Position numbers and translations under genes: made by a program. A stretch of 64,000 bases of DNA from Vibrio agarivorans (GTDB lineage: Bacteria; Pseudomonadota; Gammaproteobacteria; Enterobacterales; Vibrionaceae): contig NZ_JAUFQF010000004.1 in assembly GCF_030409635.1 (NCBI RefSeq), positions 2,204,241 to 2,268,240 on the forward strand, in the 5' to 3' direction. The notes beneath the pieces were generated by a model. It was not told where the DNA came from and ran no database searches. It was given only the letters and a program-made list of their open reading frames with translations. The stretch's first letter is position 1. Every line of letters starts with the position of its first letter. Below, piece after piece: positions 9,942 through 19,763 of the stretch.

Positions 9942-11560
9942 TATTGAGCACGCTCCACATCGTTCAATGGTTGAACATTGAATGGACTCATTTTAAATCC
10001 TTTTAATGACTCATGGTGCGCTTGAAAATGCATACCATGGGCGATTGGGATAACAGGTACTTCTTCATTGAGTAAGTTCTGAATTTGATTGTATAGATTG
10101 GTGCGATAGCGGGGTTTATCCACTTCTAAAGCGAGATCAATCAGGAAGTCAAAGTCAGTATTACACCAAGACGACAGGTTTAAACCAGACGGTTTTGCAT
10201 CACAAGAGAGTAACGGACGCAAGAAGTTATCAGGATCGCCGGTATCTCCCACCCAGCCTGCGAGAACAAGGTCAAAGCGACTGTTTCGCTCAGTATCCGT
10301 TCGGTTAAGGCGCTCTTCTGGAACCAACTGGAGTGTCACACCAATATCGGCAAAGTTTGATTGGATCAGCTCTGCAGTTTTGCGGGGGCTTGGGTTGTAG
10401 GCTTTAGGTTCGAGTGGCACCGCCATTGAGAGCACAAGGCCTCGGTCATGACCTGCCTCACGCAAGAGACCAAGGGCATAATTACGGTCGTAGCGAACCT
10501 GCGTAGCATCTGGCTGATAAGCCCAAGAGGAGGGGGGCAACAAGGTGTATGCCTGGGTTCCCGTGCCGTAATAAACAGACTCCAAAATGTTTTGGCGATT
10601 GATGGCAAGGCTGAGTGCTTTACGAACGCGAGCGTCACTCAATGCAGGGTGCAAGGTGTGAATGGATATAAACGACACATTCATCGCAGGTTTGGTGTTA
10701 AGCACCAAATCATCTTGCTCTTTAATAACCGGAAGCTGGCTTGATATAGGCGAACTCAACACATCGCACTCTTGACGAAGAAGCTTGGCGAGCGTGCCTG
10801 TTCCACGTACCGATACGTCAAAAATCACTTGTTTCATTTTGGCTACGCCATTCCAGTAGCCTTCATGACGTTTCAACCGAATTAAGTCATTGACCTGATA
10901 TTCGTCAAAATAGAAAGGACCTGTTCCGACTGGGTGCGAATCTAGCTTGTTTTTTTCATCATGCAACAAGAGCTCGTTGCCGTACTCAGCGGAGTGGATA
11001 ACCGCAAATGCCGTTGCAATATTCGACAAAAAAGCATTGTCAGGGCGATTGAGTGTGAATTTCACTGTATGTGCATCTAACGCTTCGACGGTTTTTAAAA
11101 GGCTGGCAAAGTTGATGCTGCTAAACCAAGGATAGCTGCCACCCCCGCTATAATGAAACGGGTGTTGAGAGTGAATTATACGCTCAAACGAAAAGACGAC
11201 ATCTTGCGCATTAAGAGGGCGTGTTGGAGAAAACCATTGTGTGGTTTGGAACTCAACATCAGATCGTAAATGGAAAGTGTATTCTGTGCGATCTTCATTC
11301 GTATCCCAACTCTGGGCAATATTTGCCGTAGGCTGGTGGCTCTTAGGATCGAGCACTAATAACGTATCAAAAATTTGCGGACTGATCGCTTCAGCGGTTA
11401 CACCACTTTCCACCAGTTGTGGGTTGAACGTTTGCGGCACACCCTGACCACAAAAAACAAACCCGCTTTGGCGGATTTTGGTGTGTTTTATCGGCTCTCC
11501 ACAACCAGAGAGAGTCGCGGCCCCTAATAGGCCTAATGTCAAGCGAATCAGTGCTTTCAT
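9941..11560 (-). CDS. sapA: peptide ABC transporter substrate-binding lipoprotein SapA
   Basis: 539-aa SBP family 5 solute-binding protein of the Sap system. Signal peptide with lipobox LSGC at about residue 20, so it is probably a membrane-anchored periplasmic lipoprotein. Family signature region WDTNEDRTEYTFHLRSDVEF. First gene of sapABCDF, about 114 bp downstream of pspF on the same strand, the same neighbourhood seen in enterobacteria. Confidence 0.95.
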   Translation of the reverse strand: MKALIRLTLGLLGAATLSGCGEPIKHTKIRQSGFVFCGQGVPQTFNPQLVESGVTAEAISPQIFDTLLVLDPKSHQPTANIAQSWDTNEDRTEYTFHLRSDVEFQTTQWFSPTRPLNAQDVVFSFERIIHSQHPFHYSGGGSYPWFSSINFASLLKTVEALDAHTVKFTLNRPDNAFLSNIATAFAVIHSAEYGNELLLHDEKNKLDSHPVGTGPFYFDEYQVNDLIRLKRHEGYWNGVAKMKQVIFDVSVRGTGTLAKLLRQECDVLSSPISSQLPVIKEQDDLVLNTKPAMNVSFISIHTLHPALSDARVRKALSLAINRQNILESVYYGTGTQAYTLLPPSSWAYQPDATQVRYDRNYALGLLREAGHDRGLVLSMAVPLEPKAYNPSPRKTAELIQSNFADIGVTLQLVPEERLNRTDTERNSRFDLVLAGWVGDTGDPDNFLRPLLSCDAKPSGLNLSSWCNTDFDFLIDLALEVDKPRYRTNLYNQIQNLLNEEVPVIPIAHGMHFQAHHESLKGFKMSPFNVQPLNDVERAQ

Positions 11561-11674
11561 AGCGCAAACATAAAAATAGGTTAAGTGGTGGATTATGCCT
11601 TATTCAAAACAATAATGGCCAATAAAAAACGCAGGCTAAACTCATTTTTTATTTATGGCATACATGGGTCTTGT

Positions 11675-12712
11675 TTAAGAAACGTTCGTAATTTGATGTT
11701 TCCTCACCAAACCACGTATTTGATCATAGCTTAACCCCAACAGTTTTGCTGCTTGTCGTTGATTAAATTGAGATTTCGCTAAAGCCATTTGCAACCAGTG
11801 ACACTCTTGGTCTTTAAGCCATTGCTTTAAGTCATCTGGAATATCCACATCATCGCAGGAGGGGGAGGTTAGTGTACGCTCTTGCGTTTTTATGTCATCT
11901 ACATCAGGGCTTTTCGTATCAACGGCTTTACTAGAGAGCGTTGACCACGGGCTAACAAAAGGGTTAAGAGTGATGTGTTGAATGGGAGCATTGTGACTGC
12001 CGTGCTGATACACCGCACGCTCTACCACGTTTTTCAGTTCGCGCACATTACCTGGCCAGTGGTGATCGAGTAGTTGATTAACGGCGATGTGACTGAACCC
12101 TTCAAAGTGTGATAGGCCTAACTCACGACACATACTGAACGCAAAGTGTTCCGCAAGCTCAAGAATATCGTCTTTTCGATAACGGAGTGGGGGCAGGTGA
12201 ATCACATCAAAAGCCAGTCGGTCGAGCAGATCAGCACGAAATTGACCAGTCTTACTCGCCTCAAGCAAATCAACATTCGTGGCACAAATTAGCCTAACAT
12301 CGGTGTTGATCATTGATGAGCCGCCAACACGCTCGTATTGACCGTATTCAATAACACGTAGCAGCTTTTCTTGCACATTCAGCGGCATGGTTCCAAGCTC
12401 ATCAAGAAACAGACTTCCCCCCTCTGCACGTTCAAACCGACCTTGATGGCGTTTGTTGGCACCAGTAAACGCCCCAGATTCGTGACCAAAGAGTTCAGAG
12501 TCCACAAGCCCTTCAGATAACGCCGAACAGTTCATCGAGACAAGAGGTTGATCCCAACGCTGAGAAAGATAATGGAGGCGCTGAGCTACCAGCTCTTTAC
12601 CCGTTCCTCTCTCTCCCAAAATGAGCACAGGCCGGTCAATTTTGGCGATGTTAGACACTTTATCGAGAACAGACAAAATCTCGCTGGAACTACCACGAAT
12701 ATTAGGGAGCAT
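11675..12712 (-). CDS. pspF: psp operon sigma-54 activator
   Basis: 345-aa enhancer-binding protein that activates pspA transcription with sigma-54 and is held inactive by PspA. AAA+ domain with Walker A GERGTGKE, the sigma-54 contact motif GAFTGA, Walker B SLFLDELG, and a C-terminal Fis-type helix-turn-helix (QRQAAKLLGLSYDQIRGLVRK). There is no N-terminal sensory domain, as expected for PspF. Divergent from pspA. Confidence 0.97.
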   Translation of the reverse strand: MLPNIRGSSSEILSVLDKVSNIAKIDRPVLILGERGTGKELVAQRLHYLSQRWDQPLVSMNCSALSEGLVDSELFGHESGAFTGANKRHQGRFERAEGGSLFLDELGTMPLNVQEKLLRVIEYGQYERVGGSSMINTDVRLICATNVDLLEASKTGQFRADLLDRLAFDVIHLPPLRYRKDDILELAEHFAFSMCRELGLSHFEGFSHIAVNQLLDHHWPGNVRELKNVVERAVYQHGSHNAPIQHITLNPFVSPWSTLSSKAVDTKSPDVDDIKTQERTLTSPSCDDVDIPDDLKQWLKDQECHWLQMALAKSQFNQRQAAKLLGLSYDQIRGLVRKHQITNVS

Positions 12713-12825
12713 AAATTAACCGCATGGAGGTAATAATAACCAATGATAGGCTATTTTCGCATGTTCGTGGTATCGGTTTATTTGCGACAAGTCCCTAAGG
12801 TGCTGATTTTACGGGGCTGACTTGG

Positions 12826-12842
12826 TTGGCACGATTATCGCA
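12826..12842 (+). promoter_or_regulatory. sigma-54 promoter of pspABC
   Basis: TTGGCACGATTATCGCA matches the -24/-12 consensus TGGCAC-N5-TTGC, with GG (12828-12829) and GC (12840-12841) exactly ten bases apart. It lies about 100 bp upstream of the pspA ATG and between pspF and pspA, as in other psp loci. Expected transcript start near 12853. Confidence 0.87.
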
Positions 12843-12941
12843 ATACATCGGGTAGTCGCAAGTAACAGCAAGCAATGCAAACAAACAAAGTTTAGTCTTT
12901 GTTTAGTTGCTTTGAACATGTGTAAACAAAGGGGAACAATT

Positions 12942-13616
12942 ATGGGTATTTTTTCACGTTTCGCAGACATCATTAACTCTAACGTCGGTGCACTGCTCGA
13001 TAAAGCCGAAGATCCAGAAAAGATGATTCGCCTTATCATTCAAGAGATGGAAGATACGTTGGTTGAAGTTCGCAGCAATCTAGTTAAGGCGATTGCAGAC
13101 AAAAAAGAGCTCAGCCGAAGAATTGAATATATCGAAGAGCAAGTGGAAGATTGGCAGAACAAGGCGACGTTAGCACTGACCAAGCAGCGTGAAGATCTTG
13201 CACGAGCTGCGCTGATGGAGAAGCAGAAAGTCAGTGATATTCATAAAACTTTGCTCGATGAACAGTTGTTAGTTAACGAAAATATCGACAAACTCAAAAT
13301 AGAAATCGATAAGCTAGAAAGTAAAATTACCGAGACAAGAGCCAAGCAGCAAGCGCTGATGATTCGTGCCAAAACAGCGGTAAATCGCAAGGATGTTAAT
13401 CAGCAGCTTAACTCTCGCAAAACACGCGAAACCATGGCGAAGTTCGAGCAGTTTTCGCGTCGTATTGATGAGCTTGAAGCAGAGGCGGACATTCATCTAG
13501 ACAGCCAATCTTCTCGCAACTTAGAGCAAGAGTTCATGGAGCTTCAAGTAGAAGACGAGATTGAGAACGAACTGCAAAAGCTAAAACAGCAACTGAGTGA
13601 GAAGGAGTCGAAATAA
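12942..13616 (+). CDS. pspA: phage shock protein A
   Basis: 224-aa PspA/Vipp1 coiled-coil protein. It binds damaged inner membrane and inhibits PspF. The sequence is helical throughout, starting MGIFSRFADIINSNVGALLDKAEDPEKM, the amphipathic membrane-binding helix. The ATG at 12942 follows AAAGGGGAACAATT, a good ribosome-binding site; an earlier in-frame ATG at 12822 lies on the promoter itself. First gene of pspABC. Confidence 0.97.
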   Translation: MGIFSRFADIINSNVGALLDKAEDPEKMIRLIIQEMEDTLVEVRSNLVKAIADKKELSRRIEYIEEQVEDWQNKATLALTKQREDLARAALMEKQKVSDIHKTLLDEQLLVNENIDKLKIEIDKLESKITETRAKQQALMIRAKTAVNRKDVNQQLNSRKTRETMAKFEQFSRRIDELEAEADIHLDSQSSRNLEQEFMELQVEDEIENELQKLKQQLSEKESK

Positions 13617-13617
13617 T

Positions 13618-13854
13618 ATGAGTTCATTTTTGATTTCAGCACCACTGATCATTTTCCTGATTTTTGTGGCCCCGCTATGGCTATTTCTTCACTATCGAAG
13701 CAAAAAGCACACGGCAACGGGGCTATCGAGTCAAGATCTAGACAAGCTTGAACAGCTCTCGCAGCGTGCCGATAAGCTCAAGCAAAGAGTGTCTCACCTA
13801 GAGAGCGTTTTAGATAGTGAAACACCTGATTGGAGGCGAAGATATGATGCGTAA
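13618..13854 (+). CDS. pspB: phage shock protein B
   Basis: 78-aa inner-membrane protein that works with PspC to relay envelope stress to PspA. One N-terminal membrane helix (LIIFLIFVAPLWLFLHY), then a basic and a coiled-coil segment, ending WRRRYDA. ATG at 13618, two bases after the pspA stop, with GGAG upstream. Its end overlaps pspC. Confidence 0.94.
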   Translation: MSSFLISAPLIIFLIFVAPLWLFLHYRSKKHTATGLSSQDLDKLEQLSQRADKLKQRVSHLESVLDSETPDWRRRYDA

Positions 13855-14233
13855 AGAGTTATACCGCGATCCAATTAATGGCAAATTGACCGGTGTTTGT
13901 GCCGGTCTAGCCAACTACTTCAATATCGAGGTGTGGTTAGTCAGAATCATCGCCATTACTTTAGCGTTGCTAGGCGGCGCATTTTTAGTGGTGGTAGCCT
14001 ATGTAGCCATGACTTTGATGATAGAGAAACAACCAAAGGGCTATCAGTCTCAATGGGAAGAGAAAAAAGATCACACCTTAAAAAGTAAAGTGTGGCAGCA
14101 AGGAAGAGCACCGGCAGATTTACTTGCGACCGTATCGCGAGATCTCGATGAAATAGAATCGAGAACACAAAATATAGAAAGTTATGTGACCTCAGAGCGC
14201 TTTAAGTTTGATAGAGAATTTTCGAAACTATAA
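13844..14233 (+). CDS. pspC: phage shock protein C
   Basis: 129-aa PspC-domain membrane protein: KELYRDPINGKLTGVCAGLANYF then a membrane helix (ALLGGAFLVVVAYVAMTLM) and a charged cytoplasmic tail. It senses envelope stress with PspB. GGAGG at 13832-13836 supports the ATG at 13844; an adjacent ATG at 13847 is also possible. Overlaps pspB by 11 bp and is followed by a terminator. Confidence 0.94.
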   Translation: MMRKELYRDPINGKLTGVCAGLANYFNIEVWLVRIIAITLALLGGAFLVVVAYVAMTLMIEKQPKGYQSQWEEKKDHTLKSKVWQQGRAPADLLATVSRDLDEIESRTQNIESYVTSERFKFDREFSKL

Positions 14234-14259
14234 GCGTTAGTTAACCCACATAAGACAAG

Positions 14260-14305
14260 ACCCAGTATTATTGCTGTTTAAAACAGTGATGTGCTGGGTT
14301 TTTCT
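14260..14305 (+). terminator. terminator after pspC
   Basis: Stem ACCCAG (14260-14265) with CTGGGT (14294-14299) around an inner CTGTTT/AAACAG stem, followed by TTTTTCTTT. Separates pspABC from the efflux operon. Confidence 0.75.
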
Positions 14306-14417
14306 TTATTTGTCGTCTCTCGATATTTTATGAAAAATAACAGTGCGTTAACTAGCGATTAACGGTGTGGTCATCTATCTTTCTTGTTATAAGGATACAA
14401 ATAATGATGGATGGACC

Positions 14418-15452
14418 ATGTTTAAGAAGTCACTTGTTTTTATAGCCTTTTCTGCTGCGATAGCAGGATGTGGTAAAGAACTCCCTCCGGTACCTGAACC
14501 GGAGTCACGACCGGTCAAGATGACCACAGTATCAGTAGGCAATAGCCGGTTTGAGCGAAGCTTTCCAGCGGTATCCGAAGCGGGTGATCGTGCAGTGCTA
14601 GCGTTTCGTGTTCCTGGTTTGCTGATGAGCATTGATGCTTTGTCAGGGCAGTTGGTTAATAAAGGGGATGTGCTTGCGCGCCTTAACCCTGATGAATACA
14701 CCTTATTAGCGCAGCAGGCACAAGCAAACTTCAACCTAGCTAATGTTCAGTTCAAGCGAGCAGAGCGGCTACGAAAAGACCGAGTGGTCTCTGAGCAAGA
14801 TTACGATGAGGCAAAGGCCAATCTTAATGTCGCACGCGCTAGCTTAAATCAAGCCAAAGCCAATGTGAGATATACCCAGTTAGTTGCGCCTTATGACGGA
14901 ACAATCTCTATCATCCCGGCTGACAATCACGAATACGTTGCTGCCCAGCAGGGGGTGATGAACATTCAAACCAACCAACTATTGAAAATCGTTTTCCAGT
15001 TACCGGATCATCTTCTTAGTCGTTATAGCCAAGCGATACAAGTCCAGGCGAGCATGCAGTTTGATGCCTTTCCTGAGAGAAGCTTTCCGCTAACATTCCA
15101 GGAAATTGATACTGAAGCCGACCCAACCACTGCGTCATATAAAGTGACCATGATAATGGATCGTCCTAGTGATATTGGGGTTTTACCAGGGATGGTGGGT
15201 AGCGTTAATTTAGTCGCGCCGAAATCAAACGCGAGTCGCATTCCTCTTACCTCTATTCAGGATGTTGATGGAGGTAACTATGTATGGCGGGTAAATGACG
15301 AGGGGATCGTGAAGCGGATTCCAGTCGAGTTAAACCAACAAAGGCAGGTGGTTTCAGGATTGAACGATGGGGATCAGATTGTGGTCTCTGGAGTGGCAAG
15401 TTTACAAGATGGCATAAAAGTACGTCCGTGGGTGAAGGAGCGAGGTCTGTAA
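14418..15452 (+). CDS. RND efflux periplasmic adaptor lipoprotein (first of two)
   Basis: 344-aa membrane-fusion protein of an RND pump. Lipoprotein signal with lipobox IAGC. Barrel-sandwich halves (VPGLLMSIDALSGQLVNKGDVLARL and VAPYDGTISII) flank a short helical hairpin, then beta-barrel and membrane-proximal domains. ATG at 14418, preceded by GGATGG; an in-frame GTG at 14367 is too far upstream of the signal peptide. Psp genes followed by two adaptors and a pump match the V. cholerae vexIJK neighbourhood as I remember it, so this may be the vexI-type protein. Confidence 0.92.
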   Translation: MFKKSLVFIAFSAAIAGCGKELPPVPEPESRPVKMTTVSVGNSRFERSFPAVSEAGDRAVLAFRVPGLLMSIDALSGQLVNKGDVLARLNPDEYTLLAQQAQANFNLANVQFKRAERLRKDRVVSEQDYDEAKANLNVARASLNQAKANVRYTQLVAPYDGTISIIPADNHEYVAAQQGVMNIQTNQLLKIVFQLPDHLLSRYSQAIQVQASMQFDAFPERSFPLTFQEIDTEADPTTASYKVTMIMDRPSDIGVLPGMVGSVNLVAPKSNASRIPLTSIQDVDGGNYVWRVNDEGIVKRIPVELNQQRQVVSGLNDGDQIVVSGVASLQDGIKVRPWVKERGL

Positions 15453-15453
15453 T

Positions 15454-16548
15454 ATGAAAAGTAATATCCTAGTTCCGATTCTGTTGAGTACCATGATGGT
15501 CGGTTGTGAGCGTCCCACAGTAGAGCCTGAGGTTTTTGTACCGAGTGTAAAAGTGGTTTTAGTTGGGGAAAACGATGAAGTCGATAAGCTCTATTTCCCC
15601 GCCATAGCCAATGCAGCCGAGCGTTCTCACCTGAGTTTTCGGGTGTCTGGCGAGATCAGCCGCTTAATCGTTAAAGAGGGGGATAAGGTATCGAAAGGTG
15701 ACTTAATTGCCGTATTAGACCCGACTGATTATCAGATTGATGTAGACAATGCGAAAGCAAGATACTCTGTTATCAATAGTCAAGTACGCCGTTCAAAGCC
15801 TCTTGTAACAAAAGGCCTCCTTGCTCAGTCACAATTTGATGAGATTGCCGCAGAGCGCCAAATTGCCAAAGCGGAGCTAGATCTAGCCGAACTGAGACTG
15901 TCATTTACTCAGCTACGCTCTCCCATGGATGGCATTGTTTCGCGTGTCGTTGTAGACCAATTTGAGAATATTCAAGTAGGGCAAAATATCGTCAATGTAC
16001 ACAGCATTGATGATATCGAGGTGGTTATTCAGCTACCTGATCAGCTCTACCAGAAACAGCCCACTAATCAGGTGCTTGATCAGATCGGGGCTCAAGTCAA
16101 AGTGCCAAGTGGCAACGAATATCCCGCTCGAATCAAAGAGTTTACCACTCAACCAGACCCAGATACGGGGACTTTTTCAGTGACACTGTCACTTCCCGTT
16201 CCCGAAGATGACCTGATTTTAGATGGTATGGCGGTAGAGGTAACGTCCGATGCGAAGGGCGCAGGCTTAAGCCTCAATGCTGGAGTTAAAGTGCCTATCG
16301 AAACTATCTTTAATGAAGATGGAGATACGTTGGATAGAGGCAATAAATTCGTTTGGGTTTACAACGCAGATAATACCGTGAGCAAGCGTCAGGTTGTGGT
16401 AGGAAGTGCTTCTATCAATCACCTTCAAATATTGGGTGGACTAGAAGAAGGTGAAAAGATAGTCAGTTCAGGGCTTTCTCGTCTACGAGATGGAATGACA
16501 GTGAATTTGATTGAAAGCTCAGCAGCGCAGGAGGCGGGTAATGAGTAG
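15454..16548 (+). CDS. RND efflux periplasmic adaptor lipoprotein (second of two)
   Basis: 364-aa membrane-fusion protein with lipobox MVGC and the same domain order as its neighbour (SGEISRLIVKEGDKVSKGDLIAVL; RSPMDGIVSRVVV). It starts one base after the previous stop and overlaps the pump gene by 8 bp. Two different adaptors for one pump suggest a heteromeric adaptor ring. Confidence 0.92.
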   Translation: MKSNILVPILLSTMMVGCERPTVEPEVFVPSVKVVLVGENDEVDKLYFPAIANAAERSHLSFRVSGEISRLIVKEGDKVSKGDLIAVLDPTDYQIDVDNAKARYSVINSQVRRSKPLVTKGLLAQSQFDEIAAERQIAKAELDLAELRLSFTQLRSPMDGIVSRVVVDQFENIQVGQNIVNVHSIDDIEVVIQLPDQLYQKQPTNQVLDQIGAQVKVPSGNEYPARIKEFTTQPDPDTGTFSVTLSLPVPEDDLILDGMAVEVTSDAKGAGLSLNAGVKVPIETIFNEDGDTLDRGNKFVWVYNADNTVSKRQVVVGSASINHLQILGGLEEGEKIVSSGLSRLRDGMTVNLIESSAAQEAGNE

Positions 16549-19500
16549 TGAAAGCATGCCACAAAAGGCTGTTCAGAGTGATGACGATATCACGGGCATC
16601 GCTGCCTATTTTATTCGCAATCGCGTTATCAGTTGGATGATATCATTGATATTTCTTATTGGCGGTGCAGCAGCATTTTTTGAACTAGGGCGTTTAGAAG
16701 ATCCCGCCTTTACTATCAAAGATGCGATGGTGGTCACTTCATATCCGGGCGCTACGCCACAGGAGGTAGAGGAGGAAGTCACCTACCCAATAGAGAAAGC
16801 CATACAACAACTTTCTTACGTCGATGAAATAAATTCTATTTCAAGCCGTGGTTTGTCTCAGATTACGGTAACAATGAAAAATAACTACGGTCCAGATGAT
16901 CTTCCGCAAATTTGGGATGAATTGCGTCGAAAGGTCAATGATTTAAAACCGTCACTTCCGCCGGGGGTCAATGACCCACAGGTGATTGATGACTTCGGCG
17001 ACGTGTTTGGTATTTTGCTGGCGGTCACTGGTGAAGGGTATTCATATAAGGAATTATTGGACTACATCGATTACCTAAGACGTGAACTCGAGCTGGTGGA
17101 TGGGGTTAGCAAAGTCTCGGTCTCTGGTGATCAACAAGAGCAGGTCTTCATCGAAATCTCAATGAAGAAAATGAGTAGCCTCGGGCTCTCTCCTGATACA
17201 GTGTTTAACCTACTCTCCACGCAGAATGTGGTATCTGATGCTGGTGCGGTACGAATCGGTGACGAATATATTCGCATTCATCCTACGGGTGAGTTTAAAG
17301 ACGTTGACCAGCTCGGTGACCTGATTCTTACCGGTGGGGGTTCATCGGATGGCTTAATTTACTTGCGTGATGTGGCAGATATCAAACGTGGCTTTGTGGA
17401 AGTTCCGTCCAACATCATCAACTTTAATGGTAAGACGGCGCTCAACGTCGGAGTGTCTTTTGCTGAGGGTGTGAACGTTGTTGAGATCGGCAAAGCCTTT
17501 GATAGAAAGCTTGCCGAGTTAAAATACCAGCAACCTGTAGGCATTGAAATCGCGCGTGTTTACAGCCAGCCAACAGAAGTTGACAAATCGGTGAGTGGTT
17601 TTGTCGTCAGTCTAGGGCAAGCAGTTGCGATCGTTATTGTTGTGCTTCTGTTTTTCATGGGGTTACGTTCGGGCTTACTCATCGGTTTGATTCTCCTTTT
17701 GACTGTGCTCGGTACGTTCATCTTCATGCAATACTACGGTATCGAGTTACAACGTATATCACTTGGTGCGTTGGTTATCGCATTGGGGATGCTGGTGGAT
17801 AACGCCATTGTGGTGGTTGAGGGGATATTGATAGGCACGCAAAAGGGCCGGACAAGGTTACAAGCCGCCACAGATATCGTGACGCAAACCAAGTGGCCTC
17901 TGCTTGGTGCGACTGTCATTGCGGTCACCGCATTTGCACCGATTGGCCTGTCTGAGGATGCTACGGGTGAGTATTGTGGCACCTTGTTTACGGTGTTACT
18001 GATCTCGCTGATGCTCAGTTGGTTTACCGCCATTTCACTAACGCCGTTTTTCGCAGACCTGTTTTTTAAAGGCCAGAAAACCCCTGAGGCCAGTGAAGAC
18101 AGTGATCCTTACAATGGCTTTATCTTTGTCATGTATAAGAAGTTCTTAGAATATTGTATGCATCGAGCTTGGATAACCATGACAGTGCTGATTGTCGGCT
18201 TAGTGGTGAGTATTTATGGTTTCACTTTTGTGAAGCAATCCTTCTTCCCATCGTCGACTACGCCGATGTTTCAGGTAGACATATGGCTACCAGAGGGAAC
18301 GGATATTCGCGCAACCAACGACAAGCTGCGTGAGTTAGAACAATGGATTTCGACTCAAGATCATGTTGAGCATATCACCACTACAGCAGGTAAGGGCTTA
18401 CAGCGCTTTATGCTGACCTACGCACCTGAAAAGAGTTACGCCGCTTATGGTGAAATTACCACGCGTGTAGACGATTTCCTTAACCTAGATCCGTTAATGA
18501 TTCGCTTTAGGGAGCATGTGGAACAAAACTACCCAGAAATTAACTACAAACTGAAAAAGATTGAGTTAGGCCCAGGCGGTGGTGCAAAAATTGAAGCGAG
18601 AATTATTGGTTCTGACCCAAATGAGTTGCGCCGTATAGGAGCGCAAGTCGCGGATCTCATGCACGCAGACCCAGGTGCAACAAACATCCGTCACGACTGG
18701 CGTGAACGTACCAAAGTCATTGAACCACAGTTTAATGAAAGCCAAGCTCGTCGTTATGGTATTACCAAGTCGGATGTTGATGATGTGCTTAGCATGTCGT
18801 TCTCAGGTAAATCAGTGGGTGTCTACCGTGATGGTACGACCCTAATGCCAATCGTGGCACGACTGCCTGAAGATGAACGTGTTGATGTTCGCAGTATTGA
18901 AGGGATGCGGATTTGGAGTCCAGCGCAATCGGATTATATTCCGCTACAGCAAGTCGCATTGGGCTATGACATTTATTGGGAAGACCCAATTATTGTGCGT
19001 AAGAACCGCAAACGTATGTTAACCGTGTTTGCTGACCCAGATCTGCTTGGTGAAGAAACCGCCGCAACGTTACAAAAACGCTTACAGCCACTGATTGAGG
19101 CGATAGAGATGCCTCCGGGTTACTCATTAGAGTGGGGCGGAGAATATGAGTCTTCAGGTGACGCACAAGAATCGCTGTTTACCACGATGCCGCTTGGCTA
19201 TCTGTTCATGTTCTTGATTACTGTGTTCCTATTTAACACGGTTAAAGAGCCGATAATTGTATGGTGTACGGTGCCTCTGGCATTGATAGGGGTCACCACC
19301 GGCCTACTGGTGCTTGATACTCCGTTTGGCTTTATGGCGTTGCTCGGGTTCTTGAGTTTGTCTGGCATGATATTGAAAAACGGTATTGTATTGCTTGATC
19401 AAATCAACATTGAGATCGAGTCAGGAAAAGAGCCTTATGTCGCCGTAGTTGATGCCGCATTGAGTCGTGTTCGACCGGTTTGTATGGCGGCAATCACCAC

Positions 19501-19651
19501 GATTCTTGGTATGATTCCGTTGCTACCGGATATCTTCTTTAAACCAATGGCAGTGACCATCATGTTTGGTTTGGGCTTTGCTACTGTCTTAACCTTGATT
19601 GTAGTTCCGGTTCTGTATCGCATCTTGCACAAGGTGAAGATTCCAGCGTAA
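16541..19651 (+). CDS. RND efflux pump, inner-membrane subunit (AcrB/MdtB type)
   Basis: 1036-aa hydrophobe/amphiphile efflux transporter. Twelve membrane helices with two large periplasmic loops. Helix 4 carries the proton-relay region ALGMLVDNAIVVVEG (paired Asp is reduced to a single D here, as in several non-AcrB RND subfamilies). C-terminal motif SGMILKNGIVLLDQI is typical. ATG at 16541 follows GGAGGCGGGTA; earlier in-frame codons are inside the upstream gene. No outer-membrane channel gene is adjacent, so it presumably uses a shared TolC. Confidence 0.94.
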   Translation: MSSESMPQKAVQSDDDITGIAAYFIRNRVISWMISLIFLIGGAAAFFELGRLEDPAFTIKDAMVVTSYPGATPQEVEEEVTYPIEKAIQQLSYVDEINSISSRGLSQITVTMKNNYGPDDLPQIWDELRRKVNDLKPSLPPGVNDPQVIDDFGDVFGILLAVTGEGYSYKELLDYIDYLRRELELVDGVSKVSVSGDQQEQVFIEISMKKMSSLGLSPDTVFNLLSTQNVVSDAGAVRIGDEYIRIHPTGEFKDVDQLGDLILTGGGSSDGLIYLRDVADIKRGFVEVPSNIINFNGKTALNVGVSFAEGVNVVEIGKAFDRKLAELKYQQPVGIEIARVYSQPTEVDKSVSGFVVSLGQAVAIVIVVLLFFMGLRSGLLIGLILLLTVLGTFIFMQYYGIELQRISLGALVIALGMLVDNAIVVVEGILIGTQKGRTRLQAATDIVTQTKWPLLGATVIAVTAFAPIGLSEDATGEYCGTLFTVLLISLMLSWFTAISLTPFFADLFFKGQKTPEASEDSDPYNGFIFVMYKKFLEYCMHRAWITMTVLIVGLVVSIYGFTFVKQSFFPSSTTPMFQVDIWLPEGTDIRATNDKLRELEQWISTQDHVEHITTTAGKGLQRFMLTYAPEKSYAAYGEITTRVDDFLNLDPLMIRFREHVEQNYPEINYKLKKIELGPGGGAKIEARIIGSDPNELRRIGAQVADLMHADPGATNIRHDWRERTKVIEPQFNESQARRYGITKSDVDDVLSMSFSGKSVGVYRDGTTLMPIVARLPEDERVDVRSIEGMRIWSPAQSDYIPLQQVALGYDIYWEDPIIVRKNRKRMLTVFADPDLLGEETAATLQKRLQPLIEAIEMPPGYSLEWGGEYESSGDAQESLFTTMPLGYLFMFLITVFLFNTVKEPIIVWCTVPLALIGVTTGLLVLDTPFGFMALLGFLSLSGMILKNGIVLLDQINIEIESGKEPYVAVVDAALSRVRPVCMAAITTILGMIPLLPDIFFKPMAVTIMFGLGFATVLTLIVVPVLYRILHKVKIPA

Positions 19652-19689
19652 GCTATTGAAAATATGCCGTCTATTGAAGGTATATAGTT

Positions 19690-19720
19690 CACACGCCTCT
19701 GATGAGGCGTGCTTTGTTTT
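19690..19720 (+). terminator. terminator after RND operon
   Basis: Perfect 8-bp stem CACGCCTC (19692-19699) / GAGGCGTG (19704-19711), TGAT loop, then CTTTGTTTT. Confidence 0.8.
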
Positions 19721-19763
19721 GAGGTACTCTTTCTTTCAAGGTGTACTTTGTGAGGTAAATGCA

